Shown here: positions 45,241 through 55,625 of the stretch, piece after piece
Layout of the letters: every line of letters starts with the position of its first letter
Numbering within the stretch: the first letter of the stretch is position 1
NCBI GenBank assembly: GCA_004352715.1
Contig: SCFE01000068.1
Location: forward strand, 1,691,487-1,755,486
DNA from: Hofstenia miamia
Taxonomy: Eukaryota; Xenacoelomorpha; Acoela
Reading direction: 5' to 3'
DNA: 64,000 nt
Made by a program: the position numbers and the translations under genes
The notes under the pieces: model-generated
Seen by the model: only the letters and a program-made list of their open reading frames with translations
Told to the model about the DNA's origin: nothing
Databases searched by the model: none

Positions 45241-45560
45241 TTAATCAGGAACTTGCATATAGTTTAGAATATAATAAATTAATATTTGGGCTAACTACAT
45301 CTAATTGTATAATTTGGTGTGATACTTCACATTAGAAGGGTCCGTTTTGGCTGTTTGCTAGTGACACAGGGCCTATAAAATGGATTAGTTTGCAAAATTT
45401 GACATATTTCCTTCCTAAAACAAATCATTGAAATTAATTTTTTCTAATCTCTCATATAGAAATGAGTGAAAGACATTAAATTGTATGTGAACCAATTATA
45501 CTGAAAACAGTAAATAATACCAAGACATGAGAAAATGAAAAAACTTATGGATTCCAATTT

Positions 45561-46010
45561 ATGGGTTGTTCTAATGAAACAAGGAAATATGAATTAACCA
45601 GTCCAAAAAAAGTTATAAAATATGTAATACATAACTTTAAAATACAAAAATTTAATTATCCTAATTTAAATCCTGTGATTCTCAAGTCTTGTTTAGCTTA
45701 CCAATGTCTTTATATGGTTAATTTTGAAAAGAACATTTTTATAAATGACATATTAGATAAATTCAATCAGGAAATTGGATTGATTGGTCCAGGAGAAGGA
45801 TGTTTAACAAGCCTTTTTGAATATTTATTTGGAACTATTCAATGTTGTCATACACATTCAATCCTCCATGAGAGTTATGGTCGATTTTACAATGAATATG
45901 GATTGGGTAGGGGCTATTGTTATGCTATTAAAAATACTTGCAAATTCCGTCTTAGAGAAAAACCCTTTGTTTGGACATCTGACAGGTTTTATGTTTTGCT
46001 TAAGAAATAG
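45561..46010 (+). pseudogene. Unrecognised Polinton protein, right copy
   Basis: Same protein as 31758-32210, MGCSNETRKYEL to KNTCKF, but with a C-terminus REKPFVWTSDRFYVLLKK. That ending reads as a natural charged end and is probably nearer the ancestral frame than the left copy's. Upstream in frame, open sequence such as KWISLQNLTYFLP (from about 45,375) suggests that the MGCS start may be internal to a longer broken gene. Function unknown. Arm homology ends about 50 bp downstream. Confidence 0.45.
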
Positions 46011-46062
46011 GTTGTAATTAAAAATACAAGCACTGAATTTCATGTAAAAATTTTGAACAATA

Positions 46063-47367
46063 AGTGGTTGCAGGAATTCTTGGGATGTCCGTAAAAGGCA
46101 GGGTTTCTAAAAAATGCAAAAAATTGCTCAAAAACATATTGGTACATAATTGAAATGAGGGTATAATTGAATAATTATTTATATGGGTATGGCTGTAGTT
46201 TTTTTACCCCTGGCTGTAAAATCCTGAATTTCTAAAAAACACCTTTTTTCTTATCAAAATCAATAGAAATTGAAAAAAGTTATTGAAAACTGATCATTAT
46301 TAGAAATCCGCATATATCAAACCGGTGTAGTCATTACTGTCCATTTATTTTAGGAAAGTTCTTTTGAAACTTTTCATAAAAATATATCCCCAATGTAAAG
46401 AACTTAATTGCTTCAACTTAAATTTATAATGTTAGTATTGTTACCACCTCAATTTCATTAGTTGCATGAGCCAATTTACATAAATTTAACTAAGTAATGG
46501 GACTAGTAGAAGTTTTTAGCATCAATATTTCTGAAAATTCTGAGTACAGGCATTCAAGATATAATAGAGAAATCTAATTCATGCGCTATGGGATAAAACA
46601 ATTAAATTATCATTATATTGACTTTATAATTACTATCTTATGTTGGGATAGAACAAATAGCAAGATATGTGTAAGTCAAATTTTTACGATTTTTTCAAGT
46701 GTTTTAAAATTATCCAAAATGTGTTAAATATCTTTAAATAAACTGCTAAACATAAACTTAGCAACCTTTCAGCATTATAGATTAACATTGTACAAATTTC
46801 GCTATTTGTTCACTGAAATAAGCAACCTTGCTCGCTATTTGTTCCACCTTGTTCTATTTTCGTTAAACAAAATATATGTTATGTATGTATGTATGTATAT
46901 ATATAAGAGTTCCCCTCGCCAGAGAAAAATCTTGGTGCTCCCCTGGACTTATTTACTAGGCCGTAGCACGCCAATCCTGGCCTTTGGTTTGCATTGCGGG
47001 CTTTATTTCAGAGTGATAATTTTCTGTCCTGAAAAACAGCACGATCGGGCATTGTAGTAAACTTGTGAATGAAAATCAACCAATAATATGTTAGGATGAA
47101 ATTTGATTGCTTTTGTGGAAAGACATGGCCACTCTGAAACTTTCTAACCAATGAATTTCAGAGCGCTCTCGTGGAATCACAAACATTGTTGCTGTGGTAA
47201 CAGGGTAGAATTTCGACTGTACCTCGCTCTTAAAAATGCACTATTATACTGCCCATCATGGACGCCTATAGTAATACCACGTGGGTGACAAGCAAATCAA
47301 TTTATTTGTAAATCACAACACATCATAAGGCCGTTGCTCATTGCTACACTCAATATTGCATTTGCAT
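46063..47367. other. No recognised gene; includes a less AT-rich block
   Basis: Homology to the left Polinton flank ends at about 46,062. The block 46,900-47,250 is noticeably richer in G+C (for example CGCCAGAGAAAAATC, GGCCGTAGCACGCC), with inverted ATTTCAGAG/CTCTGAAA words. It looks like a separate unclassified insertion. A TM4 exon for the receptor gene was sought here and not found. Confidence 0.4.
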
Positions 47368-47723
47368 CAGTGTTGGGAAAAAATCCGATTTAAATTTAAA
47401 AAATCAAAAAATTTCAATTTTAACCCAGATATTCTTCCAAGGTAGTAAATATTAGCCATCCTTTTGATACTACTATTTTTGAAATTCAATAATTAAATCA
47501 ATTTTAAATAAACTGAAGATAAAAAAGATGCAAAACAATAAATTCTGAGATGCCAATTAATTCCAATATCAGGGAAATGACTTCAAAACAATTAGACTAA
47601 ACTACTTTAGTGTACTTGATTTAAATCAATATTTGAACGCATAATGTGCTTTGATTCAAATCATGATTTAAATCCGATTTAAATTAATGATTTAAATCGA
47701 GTGATTTAAATCGACCAACACTG
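47368..47723. mobile_element. hAT-type MITE with exact 8-bp target duplication
   Basis: Begins CAGTGTTGGG and ends CCAACACTG, with internal inverted GATTTAAAT-rich sequence. ATTTGCAT flanks it on both sides (47360-47367 and 47724-47731). An 8-bp duplication with CAGTG ends is characteristic of hAT elements. It is 356 bp, non-coding, hence non-autonomous. Confidence 0.85.
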
Positions 47724-48052
47724 ATTTGCATCACATTAAAACCGCTCTATTTTTGTTAACGCTTGTAATAAGCACTCGTATGTATTATTATGTTCCAGTA
47801 TGGGTTATAAATTACTGCATTCCTCAATGCAAAAGTGGATACAAATCCAATATCAATCAAGGAGCAATATAACGTTCCATTCATTTCTTAAAGACAATGC
47901 TAAGAGGTTAGCATATACATTTTTACTGGAAAGTCCGGTGTTAACACTTCCTACAGTATTGCATTTAAATAATTTAAGTTCTTGTTTTAGAAATGCTGGT
48001 ATTGATGATTAAATGTGTGTAAAATCAAAATAGTAGTTGTAAAATTGTATAC

Positions 48053-48391
48053 CTGATAGTTTTTGAATGAATGTTTTGATTCTTGCAAAACTTTATTAAT
48101 CCTAGCTATTTCTGACAAAATCAATCTTTCAGCTTCCAAATCAGAATTACAGTCATTGATACCAGATAGCATTGATGTTTTCACTTTTTCATCAGAATCA
48201 GGTTTTGTTGAAATACTTCTCAGTTTTTCAAATTCAACAAGGTCACCATAAGCACGCTTGGAGAAATACTTGAGAATTTTTCGAAAAAATGCAGGCACTG
48301 GGGGAGTGTCCGTTTTAATTTTAAGCAGTCGGTATTCATATGCTGTAATCAAAATTCCGACAGCTACCACAACACTTATGTAGCATTTGTA
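48053..48391 (-). CDS. Cys-loop (nicotinic-type) receptor subunit, exon with TM3 and start of the cytoplasmic loop
   Basis: Bounded by a CTTTTAG acceptor at 48392 and a CAG|GTATAC donor at 48052; 339 bp, phase 0 at both ends. It starts YKCYISVVVAVGILITAYEY, the TM3 helix, then TPPVPAFFRKILKYFSKRAY, matching the post-TM3 'P-P-W-V-R-K-I-F' segment of nicotinic receptors. A charged cytoplasmic stretch ends near HSFKNYQ. It joins in frame to the TM1-TM2 exon at 52943-53269. The TM4 exon should lie further left and was not identified. In the protein this part anchors the pentameric ion channel and carries the intracellular loop. Confidence 0.85.
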
Positions 48392-49259
48392 CTAAAAGAT
48401 ATAATAATCACAAAGCAAATTTCAATCTACTAATGTTTAATAATAGTAATAAAGCAACTCATCTTTTTAAAAGCTTGTAACATATCTTTACTTTCCGTCA
48501 TAATTAGTTATTAATGATTTCACTCACTTCAATATTCCTAGCATGACACAGTTTAATCAAATGGGAAAATTTCAGTATTAACATGAAAATCTAATATATT
48601 TAATAGTTCTTTAAAAAAACTTCAATCAAATTTTTGTGAGTTTCAATGAATATTCTAAGTGTAAAAAATTAATATTCTATTTATAAAAATATATGAAAAA
48701 ATATGGATGCTTCTCAATCGCACATATGTATGAATTCACATATCAATTTTTTAGTATACGTTTTGAACAATGAGGGGGTGCACCCTATCTTGCTGAAGAA
48801 TTTAACCAGTCTGATCTGCAAATGGGATAAAGACCTCTAAAATATCATTATAATATGAAATCTTTACAATACCTCCTTCCACAATTTCTCTGGTATAAAA
48901 CCTTTATAGCTCAGGGCAACACAAACCATGCATTTTTTGGGAATATTTTCGAGATGGCTTGTGACACATTTTGACTGTCATAGACCAATGATGAATGTTG
49001 CTTCTATCAATCTGAAACGTGGACTTATTGGTTATGAAAACATATCTGAAAGCAAAACCCATACTTATTATTATTTTTTGAGTCAACAATGGTACCTTCT
49101 TTGGTACATTTTTACAGAATCAAGTGTTTGAAAGTACTCAGTGTACTTTCAAATTTGTGACATCTTTGTCATGGGTTTTTTGCAAACCTGAGTTCGAATG
49201 GGTGGTTGATTTCAATTTATTTGTGATTTTGACAAAGATTTTTCATTTTTTGCAGGAAT
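48392..49259. other. Receptor intron sequence, no other feature
   Basis: AT-rich intronic DNA between the TM3 exon and the LINE fragment. No coding or transposon end was recognised. Confidence 0.5.
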
Positions 49260-50360
49260 TTGGAGGGTTACTCACTTCCTTTCTTTCTTCCTAGCCTTTT
49301 CGCGTTTTTTTACAGTAACTATACCCAGTCAAAAATCAAATGTTACAAATGCATCCTTACTCATGCTATTGATGTTGCAGGTGTCTCATACCGTAGTGAG
49401 AAGGTTGCAAGCATTCAACTCGTAGAATTCCTTGGATCTCATAACGTATTGCCAAAGTTCATTTCTGGTTATCAAAAGAATCATTCAGTGGAAACACTCC
49501 TTTGCCGCCTTCTCAATGACCTTTTACTTGTGCTGGATAACCATAAATATTCTGTGCTGATTCTTCTGAATCAATCGGCAGCATTCGACCTTGTGGACTA
49601 TGATGTTCTAATCGCACAACTCCGCAGATTTGGCATTAGTGGGAGTGCACTCAATTTGTATCTCCAAGAGCGTTCGTATTTCATTGTCATAAATAGCCAT
49701 TGCTCGTGCCGGGTATGCCTCCTCTCTGTTGTGCCTCAGGCCTCTGTTCTAGGCACCCTGCTATTCCTCATCTATACTCTACTACTGGCTAGCACCTATG
49801 ATGAGAATAATTTAAACACCCACATTTACACTGGTGACAATCAGATATTCTTCATCTTAACACAAGATCATTGCAGTCATTCATTGAATCCGTCATTAAG
49901 ATTTCGAAGCAGTCTTCACTGCGATTACATCAAAATGACGATAAGACAGAATTCATAATTATCAGGAAAGGCCTTGAACAACTCCATTGGTTGACTACAA
50001 AATTGCCCTTTTAACGTAAAAATCTTTAAATAGATGTGCACTCTCATATATAAGCAAGTTGCTTAATTGAAACACCAGAGCTAGTCGGTCACCATACCTA
50101 TGGACTTTGTGTGCCCCAAAGGTTACTTTAGCCTCTGCTAGCACTTGGTCATTTTCAATGGCCGCACTAACTGTATTCAATTGCCCACCATTTGCCTTAT
50201 GGACGTGTTCTAATCTGATGGTTTTCAAGAAAGCATTGAAGTCACATTACTTTGAAATCGCCTTCAGTTAGTCACTTTAAAACTAGCACTTTTGAACTTG
50301 GAACATTTAGGGATTAAGGCGCTCTATAAATGCTTTTGTATTACTATTATTCTTACTTCT
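49260..50360 (+). mobile_element. L2/CR1-like LINE reverse transcriptase and 3' end, 5'-truncated
   Basis: A 232-residue open frame to 49958 reads NVLPKFISGYQKNHSVETLL, VLILLNQSAAFDLVDYDVL (first Asp motif, DLS changed to NQS), RRFGISGSALNLYLQERSYF, VVPQASVLGTLLFLIYT and IYTGDNQIF, where YADDTQ is expected. Both catalytic regions therefore carry changes. After stops, the 3' end has GGCGCTCTATAAATGCTTTT followed by ATTACTATTATTC, a typical L2-type terminus, near 50,320-50,360. It lies in a receptor intron, antisense to the gene. Confidence 0.85.
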
Positions 50361-50384
50361 TACTGTTTCATGCTGGTATTCTTC

Positions 50385-50660
50385 TCAGCTCGGGGAACTC
50401 ACCAGTTCCCAGGGAGTCTGAGAGCTTTCCTCAGGACTAGCTGTTCCTAACAATGCCGCCTTCTGTGGTACTTCTCCTCCCCACTTTGGTACTCCCAGCT
50501 CCTCCAAGTATCTTTTATGTTTCTTACTCACTGCTCCTACAACTACCGGGACTACTTTAACCTTCTTCAATTTCCACAGCCTTTCTTTTTCCTCTGCCAA
50601 CTCTCTATATTTGTCCATCTTCTCTTTCTCCTTGCTTTCTAAATTGCTGTCCTTCGGTAC
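50385..50660 (-). mobile_element. C-terminal fragment of a second LINE polyprotein
   Basis: On the minus strand EKMDKYRELAEEKERLWKLK, then VKVVPVVVGAVSKKHKRYLE and VPQKAALLGTASPEESS. The K-Y-x-L...LW, VVPVVVGA and LQK..LLGTA words are what I recall from the extreme C-terminus of several invertebrate LINE ORF2 proteins. It is in opposite orientation to the LINE at 49.3-50.4 kb and is bordered by an (ATT)n run, so it is a separate insertion. Confidence 0.55.
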
Positions 50661-50663
50661 TGC

Positions 50664-50716
<53 letters not shown>
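50664..50716. repeat. (ATT)n microsatellite
   Basis: About 17-18 uninterrupted ATT units between the LINE fragment and the Tc1 element. Confidence 0.95.
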
Positions 50717-50817
50717 GATGCTATGTTCTACAGATGTCTCATTAGGTTATTGCTGATACATCTCATGAGATTACATTCAGATGCCATTTCAGAATCAATG
50801 TATAATTCAGCAATATA

Positions 50818-52385
50818 CAGTGTGGTGCAAAACTAAAGAAACAATATTTTTAATTCATTAAGACTATGTTTATGCATTCAAATTTTTTATACTGAGTCAT
50901 AAAATATATTCTACAGGAAGAGTATTTAATGATGAAGCACACCCCCACATGAGAAGATAAACCAACATATGTGTCGCAACATAATTTCAAACAAGTACAT
51001 CGCCAAAATAAACCAACCAATGAAAGTTGTGCACAACTAAAGAAACACATTCAAAAAATTAACATTCACTTTGCATTTTCAACATTGAATCACATTTTAT
51101 TGATCCGCGCTCACAACCCGACAATGCCACTTGCTAAGCTTCTGACAGAATTTGAGAAGAGCCAGATTACTGCATATCATTCATCTGGTAAAGGCGTATC
51201 AGAAATCACACGAATTATCAGTCGCAAAATTCAGCAGTTTTAAAATTTATTAATGGAGCAAACAAGGGGGAAAGTGGAAAACCTATTGGAATGCCTAGAA
51301 AGATAAACAAAAGAACACTCAGGCGAATTTGGCACGTAAAAAAGGCCATAAGACAATTAGTTGCAATGCAATAGCTCGAAAAATTTCCTTACATGCTAGC
51401 AAATGGGCTGTGGTACGTGCCAGACCGCAGTGGAAAAAACACCATTTAGAGGCTAGAAGTCACTTTGGTAGGAAGTACAGGACGTGGGATAAAGAATGGA
51501 GAAAAGTCATCTTTAGAGATGAAAAAAAATTCAACCTCGATTGCCCAGACCGCTTGAAATATTCCTTGCATGGACTGTGATCCAATTTTGAGTTTTATTC
51601 TAAACGTCAAGGTGGTGGAGGTTCAGTAATGGTATGGGGCGGCTTTGGATTTGGTGGAAAGTTGGAAATACACTTTCCTCAAGGTCGTATGACTGCTGGC
51701 TCCCATCAGAAAATGCTAGATGACCTCGATGTGGATCTCAATGGAGAACTTATTGGTAGTCGAACTTTCTTATTCTCAGCAAGACAATGCAAACATACAT
51801 AAGGTATGTTTCTTTAATTTTCGTTTTATAATTTTTTATTCAATTTCATTCTATCATAAGCACGTATAACATTACAGTGTTTTCAAGAACATGGAATTAC
51901 ACTGCTTGACTGGCCATCTTTGTCTCCAAACCTGAATCCAATCGAAAACATCTGGCCTCTGATGGTTCATAATGTTTATAGTGACGCAGAATAGCATGAC
52001 ACTACTGCTGAACTGTGACAAGCAATCCGAGAAGCATGGGACAACATCAGCGATTATTTTATTGTTGATCTCATTGATTCCATGATGGAAAGGACTTACA
52101 ACATCATAGCAAACAATGGTCGGCATAGTGGCTATCAGTTTTTCTATTTTAATAATGTTTCTTTAGTATTGCACAAATTGTTTTTGTATTTCCTTTAAGT
52201 TAATTTCATTCTTCTGTTCGATTACTCAGACTAAAAAATTAATAGTCGTTTTAGCTTTAAAAAACATTACGTGAATTACTATAGAACAATAGTAAAACCT
52301 AGGGTTACCAATAAATAAAATTTTCTTGTTTAGAATCATGTCTAAAATAATTAAACAAAGCGTTTCTTTAATTTATGCAAAATAT
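50818..52385 (+). mobile_element. Tc1-type transposon with IR/DR ends
   Basis: Both ends carry two copies of a (T/G)TGCA-A-CTAAAGAAAC repeat in inverted arrangement. The left outer is at 50818-50851 and left inner at 51026-51048; the right inner is at 52157-52180 and right outer at 52361-52385. The outer-to-inner distance is about 205 bp on each side. TA flanks both ends (50816-50817; 52386-52387). This is the IR/DR layout known from Sleeping Beauty-like Tc1 elements. The right outer copy is degenerate. It lies in a receptor intron. Confidence 0.85.
51124..52132 (+). pseudogene. Tc1-family transposase
   Basis: MPLAKLLTEFEKSQITAYHS starts the N-terminal helix-turn-helix, broken after IQQF. 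The catalytic part shows WRKVIFRDEKKFNL (first Asp), GGGGSVMVWGGFGFGGKLEI, QQDNANIHK (second Asp) and, after about 84 nt, CFQEHGITLLDWPSLSPNLN followed by PIENIW (Glu). The 84-nt interruption begins GTATGT and ends TTACAG like an intron. Joining there leaves 28 residues between second Asp and Glu, six fewer than DD34E, so a deletion or different splice is also involved. Several stops are present; inactive. Confidence 0.8.
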
Positions 52386-52942
52386 TAGGTTTATTGTGCC
52401 AACTATTAAATTATGCTTATTCATTTTTATAAAACGTTTTCTTGAGATCTTCCGTGTTCTTATTGTATATAATATCATTGAATATTCAAAGAAAAAGAAG
52501 ATAATTCGCTATTGTTTTAACATTGATTTTCTGTGGTATTTGAAACAATTTCTATCTCACTAAGTTTGAAATTTGAGCTTTGAATTTGTAACTTTTTGTT
52601 ATTCCAAATCTAGTCATTTATAATAGGCATAAAGCAAATTGTCTAGCCAGTCTTTGCAGAATTTATGGAACAAGCCATGCAGTTGTGTTTTGTTGTGGAG
52701 ACTTTTTTATGGTCCATGTATTTAATACCTCTAAGATGTTTTATTACTGTAAAAAATTTTCCAAAGCCTTAGTCAACCTGGTACATCCTTATTTTATTGA
52801 TAAGAACTGATTGATACAAGAACACCATCTCTAATCCAAAATTCAATTCTATGTATATTGACACAATCATCTATATAGTTGAGCTTGGATAAATAGTATC
52901 CATAACATTATATAAATAGGATTTAACTTAGGTTTCAAATAC

Positions 52943-53269
52943 CTTAACAAGAATTGGAGTTGTTGTTGGGGAATCATCAATTTCACTCAATGGTGCAAGT
53001 GAATTTAAGCATATGCAGAGAAAAACCGTCACTCCAAATGAGATCCTACCACTTGATTCTACTGGAATAAAGAAAATGAAGAATGACAGCAAGGTGAGGA
53101 GAGCATCTGGAATAATAATGTCAATAATGTAAGGAGGATATATTCGTTGGAATCGAAAAGCTACCTCCAAAGTGCTATAGTTTCTTAGGGCAATATTGGC
53201 AGTTGTGTTAATTTTGTAATATATCTTATTGCTCAACCACCAACTAATTTCCGTTTCTTCACCAAATTT
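52943..53269 (-). CDS. Cys-loop receptor subunit, exon with loop C, TM1 and TM2
   Basis: TTTAG acceptor at 53270 and AAG|GTATTT donor at 52942; 327 bp, phase 0. Residues 1-42 (FGEETEISWWLSNKIYYKIN onward) are the end of the ligand-binding domain. TM1 is within YIIDIIIPDALLTLLSFF, and TM2 follows VESSGRISFGVTVFLCICLN. The usual loop-C Cys-Cys pair of alpha subunits is absent. Aligned on the conserved G at 4', the -1' position is Gly instead of the Glu typical of cation channels, while Leu 9' is kept. This suggests a non-alpha or divergent subunit; ion selectivity cannot be predicted safely. Confidence 0.88.
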
Positions 53270-53559
53270 CTAAATTATCACAATTACACCATTGATAGAA
53301 AATGTTCTTTGATATTAGCATAAACTAAATTTGGAAAACTATTGCATCAATTTTAGCTAGAATTTTTGAACATTTTTTCATAAAATGTGGGAATCCCCAA
53401 GACTTCTGATAATAACTATAATAACGAATTGGGTGTAATAATATTAGTAAACTTTTCTTTAGTCGAGATTTAATAATGCAAATACAATAGGCAGTTTATA
53501 TGTTAATAGCATATATAAGTCCGATTCCTCCTCAAAAATTTCATAAAATTTTGCTGCTA

Positions 53560-53960
53560 CTTATTGAATTTGATATGAAAATGTGCAATTTTCAGAAATT
53601 GGTGATTTTGCAGACACCTGTAAAAACAAAACTGTAGCCACTTAATTTTTTTAAAACTCAATGTAATACTTATAAAATATTATTATTTTCTAACATTTGC
53701 TTCACTTTATCTTAAATATTAAACATTGTTTTACAACCAGCCTCTAATTTGTGATTTTTTATTAATTTTTGATCAATTTTCTATGAATATTGCAGACATC
53801 TTGATGAAAACTGTAGCACCGTAATTTTCAGATTTCTGCATCTTAATATTAAATATTTATATTTTTATATAATTTACAATTTATCCTGTAAAACTACATC
53901 CTTTTCAAAATTTTTACTTAATACTTATTAAATATTTACACTCTTTATAATTTCTTATCT
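53560..53960. repeat. Diverged tandem repeat, period about 175-180 bp
   Basis: GCAGACACCTGTAAAAAC followed by AACTGTAGCCA near 53,610 recurs as GCAGACATCTTGATGAAAAC plus TGTAGCACC near 53,787. The flanking AT-rich words are also shared (AATATTAAA, TTTACAA). Intronic and non-coding. Confidence 0.45.
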
Positions 53961-54269
53961 TATCCTAAATGTAGTAACTTATTTTTTCAAAAATTTACCT
54001 AATGTATAATATTTAGCAGCTTAGCATTTGTAAATGACACATAATAGAAGAATGGACGATTTCCAACAAATTTTGAAATTTAATAAAAATAAAACTTTTT
54101 ATGTACTCTTTGGTTCAAAAAAGATGAAGTTTTTTAAAAATTTCTAAAATTTACTATACATTACAAAATAGCTGATTGAAGTTTAAGTTTTATTTCAAAA
54201 ATTCTGATTGGTCCACGTCATCTGGGTAACAATATAAATTTAAATTTCTTAATCTTAACACATTAAATC

Positions 54270-55528
54270 ATGAGTTACGTTCAAGCAGACAGCCAAAACT
54301 TGCCGTTAATTAGAGATGAAATGATATGGTACTATTTCGCTAATTGTCAGTCATTTAATGTCCCCGGTGTTCAGAATACAAAGATGAGAAGAGCTGGAAG
54401 ACCGAACTACGGCGATGAAGCTGTTGGATATGTAGAAGTAAAAAAAGATGGATTTGTCTGCCATATTCGATGCAAAATGACCCCTGAACACCGAACAGAT
54501 GCGAAGTTATATGTTTGCTCTGCCGAAAATGATTAGAATGCAATGGCTGTATTGCATCTAAGGGAGGATGTAAACATTCTGTGGAATTCCTAATGTGGCT
54601 ACATAGAAGATCAAATGAGCCTAGTCCTACAGAAACAATCTGCTACTGGAAAAAATCTATGCTTTCATCAATTAAGAAGTCATATATTTGTTCTGATGAC
54701 TTCACAAATACAGTATCGCACAGTTTAGTCGATTCCAAGTCATTTTTTACAATGACTACATGTGTGATCTCTGCCAGAACTTTATTTGGGTAACCAACTG
54801 CAACCGTCTACTGTTTCAAATCTTTGTTTGGATTAATTAATGGAAACGTTCAAAGAATCAAATTTAGAAAAAAAACGCCGATTCTTTTCTGAAGTTTTGT
54901 TCAGCATCAGTTTCTGATTCACTACTCAACTTGGCATTCGAGGAATGAAAAAATCTGTATCGCTGTGATATTTGGTATAAGTTGGTATATACATATATAT
55001 TTTTTAATAATATATTATTAAATTCATTTTAGATGTTGTACTTTTGACGGAAGTCTGGTAAAAATTATTTTTGGAAGCAAGACAATACAAACTTTTGCGA
55101 TGAAGCGAGGACTTTATCTCGAAGATTCTTTACTGCAAATTGTAGAAAGCGATTTCAAAATTACAATCAAAAAAAGTGGAATCGCTATATCAAAAGATTG
55201 CCCTATTTTTAGTGCAAGTGCGGACGGTATTTCAGAAGATTACATTATTGAAGTGAAATGTCCGTATTCTTTTGAAGCTTTACATAATTATTATGACAAA
55301 CAGTATGAAATTGCTAGTCGTTACTACGCCCAAATTCAAATGCAAATGGATTTATATAAGAAGAAGAAAGCTCTGATTTGTGTGGCTGCTCCTAATTTTG
55401 ATGTTTCACATACTTTAACTGTGATCACTGTTAGTTACAATGAACTTTTTATTAAGCGAATTTATGAACAATGTTTGTTGTTTTGGAAAACCAATTCATT
55501 TTATAAACTTTACAATAAAAATTTCTAA
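54270..55528 (+). pseudogene. YqaJ-type nuclease ORF of ISL2EU element
   Basis: The first segment (MSYVQADSQNLPLIRDEMIW to CSAEND) is the element's conserved N-terminal region. A stop/frameshift near 54,535 separates it from ASKGGCKHSVEFLMWLHRRS, a SWIM-like zinc motif. After more breaks and an ATTTTAG acceptor-like site at 55032, an intact stretch 55100-55528 holds the nuclease core: GLYLEDSLL (Glu), FSASADGI (Asp), YIIEVKCPYS (E-x-K) and AQIQMQMDLY (Gln). This is the alkaline-exonuclease/lambda-exo-like fold. The catalytic set is complete although the gene as a whole is not. Confidence 0.8.
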
Positions 55529-55625
55529 TTTTTCTAGTTTTATATGTAAATATTGTTTCAAAGCAATTTATTTGTAGTATGCTGTATTACATCTATTTTG
55601 TTTTATAGATGTTTATTTGTAGTAT

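Larger units (their letters stand above)
31705..46062. mobile_element. Two Polinton/Maverick (adintovirus-like) copies fused head to head
   Basis: The left arm (31,705 to about 39,947) reads on the minus strand and the right arm (about 39,948 to 46,062) on the plus strand. They carry the same genes in mirror order. From centre outward: PLA2-like protein, integrase, DNA polymerase B, small core-like protein, cysteine protease, fibre-like protein, unknown protein. The packaging ATPase occupies the centre. This gene set defines Polintons/adintoviruses. The arms are similar but diverged, with different deletions, stops and shifts, so this is not a simple assembly mirror. No major or minor capsid gene, TIR or 6-bp duplication was seen. 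Confidence 0.9.

Noticed and set aside
31705-46062. Assembly artefact producing a mirror copy
   Set aside because: The arms have different deletions, substitutions and frameshifts, which a duplicated read set would not give; a misjoin at the N gaps is still possible and is noted as a check.
51872-52126. Minus-strand 84-residue frame inside the Tc1 element
   Set aside because: It is the antisense shadow of the transposase catalytic region.
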